A DNA stretch of 64,000 nucleotides from Streptantibioticus ferralitis (GTDB lineage: Bacteria > Actinomycetota > Actinomycetes > Streptomycetales > Streptomycetaceae), in contig NZ_JARHTQ010000039.1 in NCBI RefSeq assembly GCF_029223525.1, forward strand, positions 1 through 64,000, written 5' to 3'. The notes under the pieces are model-generated. The model was given only the letters and a program-made list of their open reading frames with translations, was not told the origin of the DNA and did not search any database. The translations under genes and the position numbers were made by a program. Position 1 is the stretch's first letter, and every line of letters starts with the position of its first letter. Shown here piece by piece: positions 38,562-47,356 of this stretch.

Positions 38562-40181
38562 CTACCCGGCCGCAGGCCAGGGGACTTGCGGAGAGCGGTA
38601 GTAGTCGATGCCCAGGGCGTCCCAGCGCGGCCCCTGCGCGGCCAACCGCACCTTGAACGCGTCCCAGTCGTGCAACGCGGCCGGTGACCAGCCGAGTTCA
38701 GCGATCGCCGGCAGCCGCGGGAAGGCCATATACCCGATGTGGTCGTTTGTCGAGATGGTTTCCGACCACAGTGGTGCCTCGACGCCCAGTACGGCCGATG
38801 CCGGCGCCCCGCGGAGGAACGTCGCCGGATCCCAGGAGTACGCGTCCTTGACCTCTGTATATCCGGCCCAGCTCAACCCCAGTTTGGTGGAGGGGTTGTA
38901 CTTCATGTCCAGGTAGGTGTGGTTGGCGGGCGACATCACCAGCCTCGTCCCCGCCTTGGCCGCGGCCACCACACTCTGCTCGGTACCGGCCGTGCCCCAG
39001 TACTGCGCGACCGCCCCCGCGATGGGATGGGCGTTGGCGATCTCGTGCCAAGCCAGCACGGTCTTCCGGTACTTGGCGACGATCGGCTGTACCCGGTCCA
39101 TGAAGGCCGTGTAGTCGGCGGCACTGGTGGAGTGTGCTTCATCGCCCCCGATGTGCAGATACGGACCAGGGGTGAGCGCCGCGAGCTCCCGCAGCACATC
39201 GTCGATGAAACGGTACGTCACGGCTTTCTGCACACACAGGGAGCTGAACCCGACGTTCGTTCCGGTGTACAGCGGGGGAGCGGCCCCGTTGCAGTTGAGC
39301 GGCGCGTACGAGGCGAGTGCGGCGTTGGTGTGCGCGGGCATGTCGATTTCCGGAACGACCGTCAGATAGCGGCTGGCCGCATAGTGCACGATCTGCTCGT
39401 ACTGCGCCTTCGTGTAGTACCCGCCAGGCCCGCCGCCGACCTCGGTCGAGCCACCGTAGGCGGCCAGCCGCGGCCACGACGAGATGGCGATCCGCCACCC
39501 CTGGTCGTCGGACAGGTGCAGATGCAGGTAGTTGATCTTGTAGAGCGCGAGTTGGTCGACGTACCGCTCGACCTGGGCGACGGTGAAGAAGTGCCGCGAG
39601 ACATCGAGCATCGCGCCACGGTAGGAGTACCGCGGCGTATCGGTGACCGTCCCGCCGGAGACGGTCCAGGGGCCGGGCTGCCGCGTCCGCTCCTCCACGG
39701 CGGCGGGCAGCAGCTGCCGCAGCGTCTGCACGCCGTGGAACAGGCCCGAGGGCTGCTTGGCGGTGATGGCCACGCCATGGTTGGTGACGTCCAGCCGGTA
39801 GCCCTCGTCGCCCAGCGCCGTGCCGTGGCCGCTGAGGGCCAGCACAATCCCACCCTCATCGCCCGCCGTCAGGGGCCGTACGGGTAGCGCATACCCCGTG
39901 GAGGGCCGCAGCAGCCCGGCCAGATACCGCCCGACCCGCACCGCCTCCGGCGACCCTTCCGGCACCCGGATGACGGTGTACCCGCCGATCGTGTACGACC
40001 CGCCACTCTCGTGCACGGCCGCTGGCGCGGGCACCACTTGCGACAAGGGTGGCGGGGCGGTGTCCCTGGGCGCCGCCGAGGCGGTCCCGGCGGTGACGCC
40101 CACCACTAAGAGCAACGCACCCAACAAACACGGCAACCGCCACACGACCACCCTGGAACCCCGAGCACTGCGTCGTCTCAC
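38562..40181 (-). CDS. Secreted beta-N-acetylhexosaminidase, GH20
   Basis: A 539-residue exported glycoside hydrolase. The start GTG (complement at 40181) follows GGAGGGA and gives a good signal peptide (RRRS, a long hydrophobic core, then TASAAP). After a GH20b-like N-terminal domain comes the catalytic barrel, with YRGAMLDVSRHFF, HLSDDQGWRI and the catalytic pair Asp347-Glu348 in HIGGDEAHS. It should release terminal N-acetylglucosamine or N-acetylgalactosamine from chitin or peptidoglycan-derived sugars outside the cell. It is embedded in the ESX locus with no other sugar genes around. A link to cell-wall passage of the secretion system is only a suggestion. Confidence 0.92.
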   Translation of the reverse strand: MRRRSARGSRVVVWRLPCLLGALLLVVGVTAGTASAAPRDTAPPPLSQVVPAPAAVHESGGSYTIGGYTVIRVPEGSPEAVRVGRYLAGLLRPSTGYALPVRPLTAGDEGGIVLALSGHGTALGDEGYRLDVTNHGVAITAKQPSGLFHGVQTLRQLLPAAVEERTRQPGPWTVSGGTVTDTPRYSYRGAMLDVSRHFFTVAQVERYVDQLALYKINYLHLHLSDDQGWRIAISSWPRLAAYGGSTEVGGGPGGYYTKAQYEQIVHYAASRYLTVVPEIDMPAHTNAALASYAPLNCNGAAPPLYTGTNVGFSSLCVQKAVTYRFIDDVLRELAALTPGPYLHIGGDEAHSTSAADYTAFMDRVQPIVAKYRKTVLAWHEIANAHPIAGAVAQYWGTAGTEQSVVAAAKAGTRLVMSPANHTYLDMKYNPSTKLGLSWAGYTEVKDAYSWDPATFLRGAPASAVLGVEAPLWSETISTNDHIGYMAFPRLPAIAELGWSPAALHDWDAFKVRLAAQGPRWDALGIDYYRSPQVPWPAAG

Positions 40182-40381
40182 GAACGATCCCTCCGCCGAG
40201 GGCCGAAGCCCAACCGACACCTGCGACCGAAATCCGATAAAGCGACCAAATGCGCTTCCTGGGTACCGCGTGGCTGATGCCCCGTCAAGAACTTCGCGAG
40301 TCGGGCAGACGTGTCTTGCTCAGGTGCACGTCAGGGAGCCCCGGGCTGGCCGTAGCGGTGAGGCAGTCAGTCGTAGGGTTT

Positions 40382-40990
40382 GTGATCACGTGGCCTAGCG
40401 AACAACAGTCCAAGGGGCCGGGTACTCCACCTGCACTGCTCCCGCAGGGACCGCCGTCGAACATTCCCCAGCCACCCGTATCAGGGCAACCGGCTGCTCT
40501 CGGACCGTCGCAGCCGCGCCATCCCGCGCAAGGGTCGGAAGTCCCGCAGTGTCAATGGCAGGGGTTCGGGGAAGCTCCTCCCCAGTGGGAGCCCGCCGCC
40601 ACGCCCGCCGTTCCAGAGCGGCGCTCGTGCAGGCACTTCACCGCCCTTGTCGCTGCCACCACTGTTCTTGCCCTGGCCGCCACAGGCGTGGCCGTCGCCT
40701 TCGCACTGCGCGATGGCCACGGCAAGCCGAAGGCCGCCCAGTCCTCTTCGGCCGCTCCCTCGATGACAGCGACCAGCCAACCCGGGGAAGGCGGTCCCCG
40801 TGGTACGACGAAAATTCAGCCGGTGGTACCGGGCTGGCAGGTCGTGCTGAACGGCGACCTGAACGTCGCCTGCGACGTACCGAAAGACTGGACGGTCTTG
40901 GGCGAAGGTCGGGACCTCGCTGTCCACAACGAAATGGGCTTTCCGGTCAGCTCGACGGAGCGGCCACCTACAAGCAGTACTGCTCCACAG
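40382..40990 (+). pseudogene. Decayed copy of the Pro-rich single-TM ESX membrane protein family
   Basis: From a GTG at 40382 the frame reads ITWPSEQQ, then a Pro/Gln-rich arm, a membrane helix (LVAATTVLALAATGVAVAFAL) and the start of an extracytoplasmic domain (VVPGWQVV, VACDVPKDWTVLGEG). This parallels the 37359-38495 protein. Near 40955 the homologous reading moves to another frame (LDGAATYKQYCS continues the family pattern), and the rest of the domain is missing. At about 40990 the sequence runs into a different Pro/Gln-rich arm. This is best explained as a frameshifted gene truncated by a deletion. Confidence 0.6.
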
Positions 40991-41961
40991 ACGCAGTACG
41001 TCCCTGGCTAGGGCCAGCCGCTTCCGGTCCCGGCCGGACAGAATCCGTACGCTCAGCCCAGGCCGTACGGACAGCTTCCGCCGTACGTTTCTCCTGGGCG
41101 CCCACCAACTCAGCCGACACCCCAGCAGAATTGGGTCGTTAACCCCTACAACCAGCAGTAGCCGCCCCACTCGGCCGTGCCCGGTGCGCGGCCGGGCAAG
41201 CGGCTGGCGGGCGGCAAGCTCGCCGCAATGGTCGCGGGGTCGTCCCGGCCTTTTTGGTGACCGACGCTGGTGCGTGGTCCCTGAATTCGGGCGGCAACGG
41301 CCCGAAATCCAAGCCGGCCGACCGATTCGGCCACCGCCGGTCCCTCGACGGACAACGGTGACAACGCACGGCACAACGCCGTGGGGAAGGTCGTGTGGAC
41401 CCAGTCCGCGCAGTTGCTCCCGGAAGATGCCGACATCATCTCAGTGCCGGGCATGTGGTTCAGTGGCGACGATGTCTTCAAACGCATCTTGGATGGTGCG
41501 ATCGCCTGTAACCTCACGACCGGTCGGCAGCACTGGAAGGTGCCCACACCGTCGACCAACCCATGTGAAGCCGCCGACAACATCGTGAACAACAAGGTCG
41601 CGGTGGAGTACGGGAAGCTCTGCGACGGCATCGTGATCGTCGATGCGCCAACCGGCAGGGTGGCACGGAAGAAGCAGTGGGCCACTTCGTTGGATGACAC
41701 TTCGATCAGCGTGGATGTGGCGATGAGCGGTGATGCGGTCGTCATGACCACGGAGGGGACAACACCGGCGTTCTATGTCAGCATCGGGAAGGAGTTGTGG
41801 CGGGTGCGCTGCGCGGCACCGTCGTCGGCTGCGCGCAGGTAGAGGCGGGCTGGCACAACAACACGCTGGTGATGGGCGAGAGCTCGATATTCCCCAGCCA
41901 ATCTGGCCAGTACCTGATCGGTGCCCTGCACCGATCAGTTCTCTGGCGGCTCCATCCCTGA
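40991..41961 (+). pseudogene. Decayed membrane-anchored PQQ-type beta-propeller repeat protein
   Basis: Pieces of one protein can be read in order, but in shifting frames. A Pro/Gln/Tyr-rich arm (GQPLPVPAGQNPYAQPRPYG onward) is interrupted by TAG at 41009 and ended by TAG at 41159. A broken membrane segment follows near 41210-41270 (LAAMVAG, then VVPAFLV in another frame). Propeller-like sequence then runs from about 41381 to 41842 (KVVWTQS, ISVPGMWFSGDDVF, RQHWKVP). A last shifted piece (VEAGWHNNTLVMGESS) ends at 41961. Intact proteins of this build are typical of Streptomyces ESX regions. At least two stops and two frame changes mean it is not functional as one protein. Confidence 0.65.
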
Positions 41962-42079
41962 AGAAGCTCAAGCCAGGCGTGGCGTGACAGTGGGGCGGCA
42001 CCGATCACAGGACGAACCTGCCATTGGGCGACAAACCGGACCGTGTTGGTTGGCTCAAGTCCCCACCGGAGCTACTCAG

Positions 42080-42108
42080 TTGGGGCTGTCAGTGACACTC
42101 GATAGAGT
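42080..42108 (+). promoter_or_regulatory. Promoter for the ESX cargo operon (TTGGGG-N17-TAGAGT)
   Basis: TTGGGG (42080-42085), exactly 17 bases, then TAGAGT (42103-42108), about 40 bases before the GTG start of the small helical protein. The same arrangement occurs at 45276-45304 before the WXG100 pair. Confidence 0.6.
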
Positions 42109-42148
42109 GGTAGCCAGATTTAAAGGTGCTGTAAGGGGGAGGGGCATC

Positions 42149-42577
42149 GTGGCTGGGTCGAACAACGGCAGTCCGAACGTCGGACGGGCTCCCGATGCGC
42201 TGTTGACCATCCAGAAGCGCATCAATGACCTGCTGACCAAACTGGAGCAGTCCGCGGCCTCGCACACCAAGCTCGGCGGCCAGACGGTCTCGCGAGGGTC
42301 GTACGGCGGGAAGTTCGCCGAGGCCGATGACCTGCACGCGCTGTACGACAACGTGCACAGCCAGTTGGTCACCCTGTCGCAGACGTTCAGTGACCAGCTC
42401 GAAGCCTTGGGTATCGCCGTCCAGATCTCCGACCGCGGCTACGACAGCATTGATCAGGAGCAGGCAGACCGGTTGCGCGAGATCCAGAAGCGGACGGCGC
42501 AGTACTACCAGGCGCCGAAACCGAGTGGAACGGCTGCCCAGCCGGCTGATGGTCATGGCAAGTCGGTCACTGGGTAA
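42149..42577 (+). CDS. Small helical ESX-associated protein
   Basis: A 142-residue mostly helical protein starting at a GTG behind AAGGGGGAGGGG. It has an APDALLTIQKRINDLLTKLE helix and long amphipathic helices after it. It has no WXG motif, no signal peptide and no membrane helix. It lies 14 bases before the PPE/WXG-like candidate substrate and shares its promoter, so it may be its partner or chaperone, as EspC/PE-type small helical proteins are for larger substrates. Not recognised as a named family. Confidence 0.7.
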   Translation: MAGSNNGSPNVGRAPDALLTIQKRINDLLTKLEQSAASHTKLGGQTVSRGSYGGKFAEADDLHALYDNVHSQLVTLSQTFSDQLEALGIAVQISDRGYDSIDQEQADRLREIQKRTAQYYQAPKPSGTAAQPADGHGKSVTG

Positions 42578-42591
42578 GACTGGGGAGTCAC

Positions 42592-44019
42592 ATGGCTGAG
42601 TCCAAGTATGACGACGCGAAGGCGGGGCAAAGCGACGTCTTCGAGTGCTACGCGATGCAGAGCCACGACTTCGAGGGCATGTCCGTTAAGGACCTGCGTG
42701 CACTGGTCGAGAGCGGCAACGCGGCCGACATCACCACTGTGGGCCACGCCCTTCTGGACGCGCACGGTGAGATCACCGACATCGCGAACCAACTCAAGGG
42801 CTACGTGGCAAAGGTGGATTGGCAAGGCGAAGGGGCCTCCGCGTTCCAGGACTGGGGAAACCAGTTCGCGAACCAGAGCCTGAAACTGGCTCACGTCGCG
42901 TACGTGGCGGGCGACCACATGAGTGCCGCCGGGTATGCCCTCGGCCAGGCGCAGAGCGCGATGCAGGGTCTGCACCCCGACGCCAAGCCGAACTCCGCGG
43001 ACCACAATGAGGCCATCACCCAGGTGGGCAAGGTGGCCTCGACGTATGTGACGGCGAGGGAGGTGATCAAGGGGGAGCAGATGCCGAACTTCCAGCCATT
43101 GCCGACAATATCTAGCTGGAAAGATGACTCGTTCCTCAGCGGCCGACCTTACGGTTTATCCAATGCGACTTCCAATGCTGGCAGTTCGGATGCTGGCTCG
43201 TACGGGGGAGTGACGCCGAAGAACGAGCGCACGGATGGTTTCGCAGGCGGAACGGCCTCGCCACATGGCATATCGACGGCAACTCACATTCCCGGAGTGC
43301 CGGCGGGCGATACCGCTGCACATACGTCGCTGGATTCAAGGGCGCCGGTTGCTACTGTGCCGCCAACCGTGAGTCATGGCGTGGAGAGGCCCAAGGGCCC
43401 ATCCACCACTCAGCCGGGTGGAATGCCGGTGCCTCCGCCGCTTGGTGGTCCCGGTCTCGGCCTGGGTACTGTGCCCCCGCGTGGCCCGATCGGCCTGAAT
43501 GGTAGACCTACGAACGTCGGCGGTCTGGGCGAATATCGTCCGCCGACGCTCGGGAAAGTGCCGAACGAACCTGGTGGCGATGGAATCGTGGGTGGTATCC
43601 CCAGCCGGAGCGGCGCATCAATGTCCTCTCCCCGTATGCCCCGGGCGACTGTCATCGGCGGAGAAGGGGAGCCCACGGCACCGCGTGGCTCGATGTTCCG
43701 AGGGCCGATGGCATCGGGCGCGAGTGAGGGTGGCGGCGGCCTCAGCCCGAGAGGCCCAATGGGGCCGGGGCGTCGGTTGGCCTCCGAGCTGGGCGGTGTG
43801 GTGAGCGAGGTGCGCGGGTCAGGCTCGGGTGCACGCGAGTTCACGCCGGGCGGATCTGGGCTGGTGCGCGAAGGTCAGGGAGCCGGGATGGTGCCTTCCG
43901 CTGGAGTCAGGTCGGCGAGCGGTCGACGTACGTCCACAGCTCGTCCCGACTACCTCGAAGAAGACGAAGAGACGTGGGACGTGAGCCGACAGGACGTCGT
44001 GCCGGGCGTCATCAACTAG
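42592..44019 (+). CDS. Candidate ESX substrate: WXG/PPE-like helical head with Pro/Gly-rich tail
   Basis: A 475-residue protein. Residues about 30-165 are helical with a W-x-G turn (Trp77-Gln-Gly79) inside KVDWQGEGASAFQDWG, like WXG100/PPE proteins. Residues about 170-440 are Pro/Gly/Ser-rich and disordered. The extreme C-terminus is acidic and holds a YxxxD motif (Tyr454-Leu-Glu-Glu-Asp458), the general type VII export signal. There is no Sec signal peptide. The helical-head and disordered-tail layout and the downstream mycosin suggest a secreted, possibly proteolytically processed, substrate. Cargo status is inferred. Confidence 0.7.
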   Translation: MAESKYDDAKAGQSDVFECYAMQSHDFEGMSVKDLRALVESGNAADITTVGHALLDAHGEITDIANQLKGYVAKVDWQGEGASAFQDWGNQFANQSLKLAHVAYVAGDHMSAAGYALGQAQSAMQGLHPDAKPNSADHNEAITQVGKVASTYVTAREVIKGEQMPNFQPLPTISSWKDDSFLSGRPYGLSNATSNAGSSDAGSYGGVTPKNERTDGFAGGTASPHGISTATHIPGVPAGDTAAHTSLDSRAPVATVPPTVSHGVERPKGPSTTQPGGMPVPPPLGGPGLGLGTVPPRGPIGLNGRPTNVGGLGEYRPPTLGKVPNEPGGDGIVGGIPSRSGASMSSPRMPRATVIGGEGEPTAPRGSMFRGPMASGASEGGGGLSPRGPMGPGRRLASELGGVVSEVRGSGSGAREFTPGGSGLVREGQGAGMVPSAGVRSASGRRTSTARPDYLEEDEETWDVSRQDVVPGVIN

Positions 44020-44060
44020 GCCGAACGGAACCCATAGGACCAGGTGGAGGCAGCGGCGCA

Positions 44061-45254
44061 ATGCGGACGTTGACCGGTAGTACGACACGGCGTCGGCTTG
44101 CGCCATTGCTCGTGGCTTTCAGCGCTTGTGTCGGGCTATCCGGCGGCATGGCTCCGGGAGCTTCTGCTGCTGATGATGCGCGCTCTCACGAGTGGTATCT
44201 GGACGTCATGCAGGCGGACAGCATGTGGAAGGTGAGTTCGGGACAAGGAGTGACGGTCGCTGTTATTGACACTGGGGTAGCCCCTTCGGCCCCTGAGCTA
44301 CAGGGACAACTCGTGCCCGGCGAAGACCTCAACGACGGGAGGGCCGGTGAGACCAGCGACCGCGACGGCCATGGCACGGAGATGGCGGCCTTGATCGCTG
44401 GAACAGGTGCCGATGGCGGAATCCAGGGACTCGCCCCTCGCGCCAAGATTCTTCCCTTGAGGTACAAGGAGGGTGTCCCCGTGCTGGAGACCGCACCCGG
44501 GGGAATCCGGTACGCGGTGGATCACGGTGCCCGCATCATCAACATGTCCTTCGGGAATGAACTGCCCACTGTGACCCCCGAGATGCGAGCGGCCGTTGAC
44601 TATGCCAACCGCAAAGGCGTGTTGATGTTTGCCTCCTCGGGGAACGTAGGAGACAAGGACAATGCGATCACGCCCCCGGCGTCGATGGCAGGCGTCGTAG
44701 CCGTAGGTGCCGTGGACAAGAGCCTCACGGTTACCAAGTGGTCCAACCACGGGCCGGAACTCGCTCTCGCAGCGCCAGGGGATGACATTCCGATGCGGTG
44801 CGCCAATGGCGAAGGCTACTGCCCCAGTGGAGGCACCAGTCAGGCAACCGCCCTCGCTTCCGCCTCCGCTGCCCTCGTCTGGTCCGCCCACCCGGACTGG
44901 ACCGGCAACCAGGTGCTGCGTGCCCTGATCGAGACGGCTGGCAAGCCGACGGCTGGCAAGGTGCCGAGCGAGTACGTCGGGTATGGATTGGTGCGTCCCC
45001 GGATGGTCCTCCTAGAGCACCAGGGTGAGCCTGGCCCGGCCAATGTCTACCCGCTACCGAACGGCCCGACTTCGGGGTCGCCCTCTCCGGCGCCCTCGAA
45101 GTCCGGACAGGCCCCGTCGGCGGCATCGCAGCACGGGGAAGCCGCAGCCGCTGGAACGAGTGGCAACACAACATTGTGGGCCCTGCTCGGCCTCGGCGTG
45201 GTGGTTGTCGTGGGTGGTGTGGCGACGTTCGTCGTGCGACGCAGGTCGGTCTAA
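44061..45254 (+). CDS. Mycosin-like subtilisin protease (copy 2)
   Basis: A 397-residue S8 protease with a signal sequence (hydrophobic LAPLLVAFSACVGL, then GASAAD), a complete triad Asp70 (AVIDTGVAP), His104 (DGHGTEMAAL) and Ser260 (GGTSQATALASA), a Ser/Pro linker, and a C-terminal membrane helix with basic end (VVRRRSV). Differences from the eccB-coupled copy (GTSQAT instead of GTSFAA, a shorter N-terminus) suggest a separate subfamily, perhaps dedicated to the neighbouring substrate 42 bases upstream. The ATG at 44061 is preceded by GGAGG. Confidence 0.88.
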   Translation: MRTLTGSTTRRRLAPLLVAFSACVGLSGGMAPGASAADDARSHEWYLDVMQADSMWKVSSGQGVTVAVIDTGVAPSAPELQGQLVPGEDLNDGRAGETSDRDGHGTEMAALIAGTGADGGIQGLAPRAKILPLRYKEGVPVLETAPGGIRYAVDHGARIINMSFGNELPTVTPEMRAAVDYANRKGVLMFASSGNVGDKDNAITPPASMAGVVAVGAVDKSLTVTKWSNHGPELALAAPGDDIPMRCANGEGYCPSGGTSQATALASASAALVWSAHPDWTGNQVLRALIETAGKPTAGKVPSEYVGYGLVRPRMVLLEHQGEPGPANVYPLPNGPTSGSPSPAPSKSGQAPSAASQHGEAAAAGTSGNTTLWALLGLGVVVVVGGVATFVVRRRSV

Positions 45255-45275
45255 CTTGCCCCGGCTATAGACGCG

Positions 45276-45304
45276 TTGGGATTGTCGTGTCCACCTACTA
45301 GAGT
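45276..45304 (+). promoter_or_regulatory. Promoter for the WXG100 pair (TTGGGA-N17-TAGAGT)
   Basis: TTGGGA (45276-45281), 17 bases, TAGAGT (45299-45304), about 100 bases before the first esx start. It is nearly identical to the motif at 42080-42108, pointing to a common sigma factor or co-regulation of substrate transcripts. Confidence 0.6.
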
Positions 45305-45408
45305 GACGCGAGAGGCTATGGACGCGCGCACTTCCGCACGTGTGTCAGATCGGCGCGAGCTGCACATGGCGGCCCGCAAAGTCCGAAAAATCATGGGGGA
45401 GGCAATTA

Positions 45409-45741
45409 ATGACCCAGCAGCAACTCAGCTACGCTGAGATTCACAGGCTTGAGAACGACATTCAGACCACCACCGAGTCGATGACGAGCCAGCTGCACAA
45501 GCTGGCCGATATGCTCGCTCAGCTTCAGGCGGACTGGAAGGGCCTTGGCGCCGACGCGTTCACCAAGGCGCAGCGGGACCTGAACGACGACCACAACGCA
45601 TTGCGGAAGTCCCTTGAGGTCATCAACCAGGCTGTGCACGACACCAAGGTCGGCAGCCACAGCAATGACCAGCAGGTGTTGGACGACTTCAAGCACGTTG
45701 ATGTGTCCGGGGACTTGAGGAGCGGCATCGCCGGTTACTAG
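45409..45741 (+). CDS. WXG100 family protein (first of an Esx pair)
   Basis: A 110-residue EsxA/EsxB-type helical hairpin protein. Trp43-Lys-Gly45 in the turn DWKGLGADAF is the WXG motif. The C-terminal helix lacks a YxxxD/E export motif. The start is the ATG at 45409 behind GGGGGAGG. It is followed 78 bases later by a second WXG-type gene, matching esxBA gene pairs known in Streptomyces. The two should form an exported heterodimer through the EccBCDE complex. Which member corresponds to EsxA or EsxB is not decided here. Confidence 0.9.
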   Translation: MTQQQLSYAEIHRLENDIQTTTESMTSQLHKLADMLAQLQADWKGLGADAFTKAQRDLNDDHNALRKSLEVINQAVHDTKVGSHSNDQQVLDDFKHVDVSGDLRSGIAGY

Positions 45742-45819
45742 GCAGCTCGGGTCTGGTGACCCGAGCTGCGACGAACGCCGAATCCACATCCCAACAACAC
45801 TTCCACATCAGGGGGCGTG

Positions 45820-46116
45820 ATGTCCGACATCGATCTCAAGGTTCACTACTCGTCGCTGCAGGAGGCTTCTGCCACCCTCAGGAACGCGGCGAAGGATCTG
45901 GCCGACCAGCTTGACAACCTGCGGCACAGGGTGGAGGCCGTGTCCCAGACCTGGGACGGCGAGGCCCAGCAGGCCTTTGTGCAGGCCGACACCGTGTGGC
46001 GGCAGCGGACCCAGCACATCCAGACGGTCTTGGGTGACGTCGCGGACCGCTTGGACCGCGCACACGCCAGCTACCACGCGACTGACAAGAAGGCGTCGAG
46101 CTACTTCCACGCCTGA
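45820..46116 (+). CDS. WXG100 family protein (second of an Esx pair, carries YxxxD signal)
   Basis: A 98-residue helical hairpin protein with a WDG variant at Trp45-Gly47 (TWDGEAQQAF). The C-terminal tail has Tyr85-His-Ala-Thr-Asp89, a perfect YxxxD type VII export signal, which the partner protein lacks. In characterised Esx heterodimers usually one partner carries the signal for recognition by EccC. The ATG at 45820 is preferred over the GTG at 45817, which sits too close to AGGGGG. A terminator follows the stop. Confidence 0.9.
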   Translation: MSDIDLKVHYSSLQEASATLRNAAKDLADQLDNLRHRVEAVSQTWDGEAQQAFVQADTVWRQRTQHIQTVLGDVADRLDRAHASYHATDKKASSYFHA

Positions 46117-46133
46117 GGTCGTCAGTACATACG

Positions 46134-46176
46134 TAGGGGGTGGGGCCGGTGAACGGCCTTACCCCCTAAGGCTTTT
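46134..46176. terminator. Terminator between the esx pair and the convergent minus-strand operon
   Basis: TAGGGGGT (46134-46141) pairs with ACCCCCTA (46161-46168). Two G-U pairs and an inner GGCCG/CGGCC stem close a 5-base loop. AAGGCTTTT follows. The element lies between convergent stop codons and could act in both directions. Confidence 0.75.
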
Positions 46177-46194
46177 CCGTCGACACTCGCGACG

Positions 46195-47337
46195 CTAAGG
46201 GAGGTCAGGCTTTGTGCATCCGTGGCGCTTCGCAGACGCTGTTGCGAAGTCATGAAGCAGTGAGTCTTCGAAAGACGGATCCGGTTTGTTGACCAGGAAG
46301 CCGCCGGTTGCCTTTTGCGCCGCGGCAAGAGTGTAAGAGGCCTGGCTGAGATCGCCGGGGCACTGTGCACTACCCCAGGCCCATCCACCGGTGTTCCAAC
46401 TGCCGGATGGCCGCCCCATCGTCGAGTAACCAGCACTGTCGCCCAAGTAGTGTGCGAACGGGCCGTACAGAGCTGTTAGCCGGTAGAGCGTGGAACCCGA
46501 GGAATCATTGAGGAAACAGTCTTCCACTGGCGTGTTCGGGTCGTTCGGTGCTTCGAAGACCGCTGTCATGCCCAGTCGCTGGGCCTGCGTGGCGTGGGAA
46601 ACCGCGGCTTCGCAGGTTCCCTGAGCCTGGGCAACCGAACGAGGCGAATTCTGCGGTGCTGCAGCGATGTTGCTGACGGTGTCCCCCAACTTTGCAGTAC
46701 ATCCGAACGTTTTGGCCGCACGGGCGGCGATATCGGTTGTGGTCTGGGCAAACTGTGCACGCTTTCCCGGACTGTCGAACGGAGTGCCCGATGTGTTCCC
46801 CATTTCGACGCTCACCATAAGGCTTTGCGTAGCCTTGTTCGAGCAGCCGAGCAGCACCGCCGCCTGAGCCGGATCACCGAATACCACGGAGCCTTGCCAT
46901 CCTTGGCCTACCGGAACTGCTTGAGCGGCTTGAGCGGCCACATTTTCATGATGCAGGTAAGCTGGTGCTTTCGTGGCCTCCGATCCCCAATGCACATTCA
47001 CGTACATGCGCGGATTCCCGTCGGGCCCGTCCACTGCACAGGCCGCCAAGCGTCCTTGGCCGTCATCTGAATAGACGTGCAGGCCGTCTGTCGCTTGGAT
47101 TCGGTCCACCGTCATTGTGGAGCGTAGCTCCGAATATGGCAGCACCCCGTGACAGGCGTTGCTCAGGGAGCGCCTGTCGGCCCACTGTCCGTATCCGCCA
47201 CCTAGGTAGAACACACCGCCTGCGGCGATCAGGACGATGATTACCACCGCGCTGATCCAGGCCGGCTTTCGGTAAAGCCATGCGTTGCGTGGGCCCTTGG
47301 ACGCCGAGAGCTCGGGGGATGCCTCTTCGTTGCTCAT
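46195..47337 (-). CDS. ESX-region single-TM membrane protein of unknown function
   Basis: A 380-residue protein. It has a short cytoplasmic N-terminus, one membrane helix (about 27-45, WISAVVIIVLIAAGGVFYL), and a large extracytoplasmic domain with several cysteines (NACHG, AACAVD, LGCSNK, FGCTAK, GTCEAA, EDCFLN, AQCPGD, HGCTKP) that probably form disulfides. No enzyme motif was recognised. It ends the eccC-led minus-strand operon, 19 bases after the large WXG-domain gene, so it is probably an anchored partner or an immunity-like protein for that product; this is inference. Confidence 0.72.
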   Translation of the reverse strand: MSNEEASPELSASKGPRNAWLYRKPAWISAVVIIVLIAAGGVFYLGGGYGQWADRRSLSNACHGVLPYSELRSTMTVDRIQATDGLHVYSDDGQGRLAACAVDGPDGNPRMYVNVHWGSEATKAPAYLHHENVAAQAAQAVPVGQGWQGSVVFGDPAQAAVLLGCSNKATQSLMVSVEMGNTSGTPFDSPGKRAQFAQTTTDIAARAAKTFGCTAKLGDTVSNIAAAPQNSPRSVAQAQGTCEAAVSHATQAQRLGMTAVFEAPNDPNTPVEDCFLNDSSGSTLYRLTALYGPFAHYLGDSAGYSTMGRPSGSWNTGGWAWGSAQCPGDLSQASYTLAAAQKATGGFLVNKPDPSFEDSLLHDFATASAKRHGCTKPDLP

Positions 47338-47356
47338 GTGTACGGCCTTACGTCGC

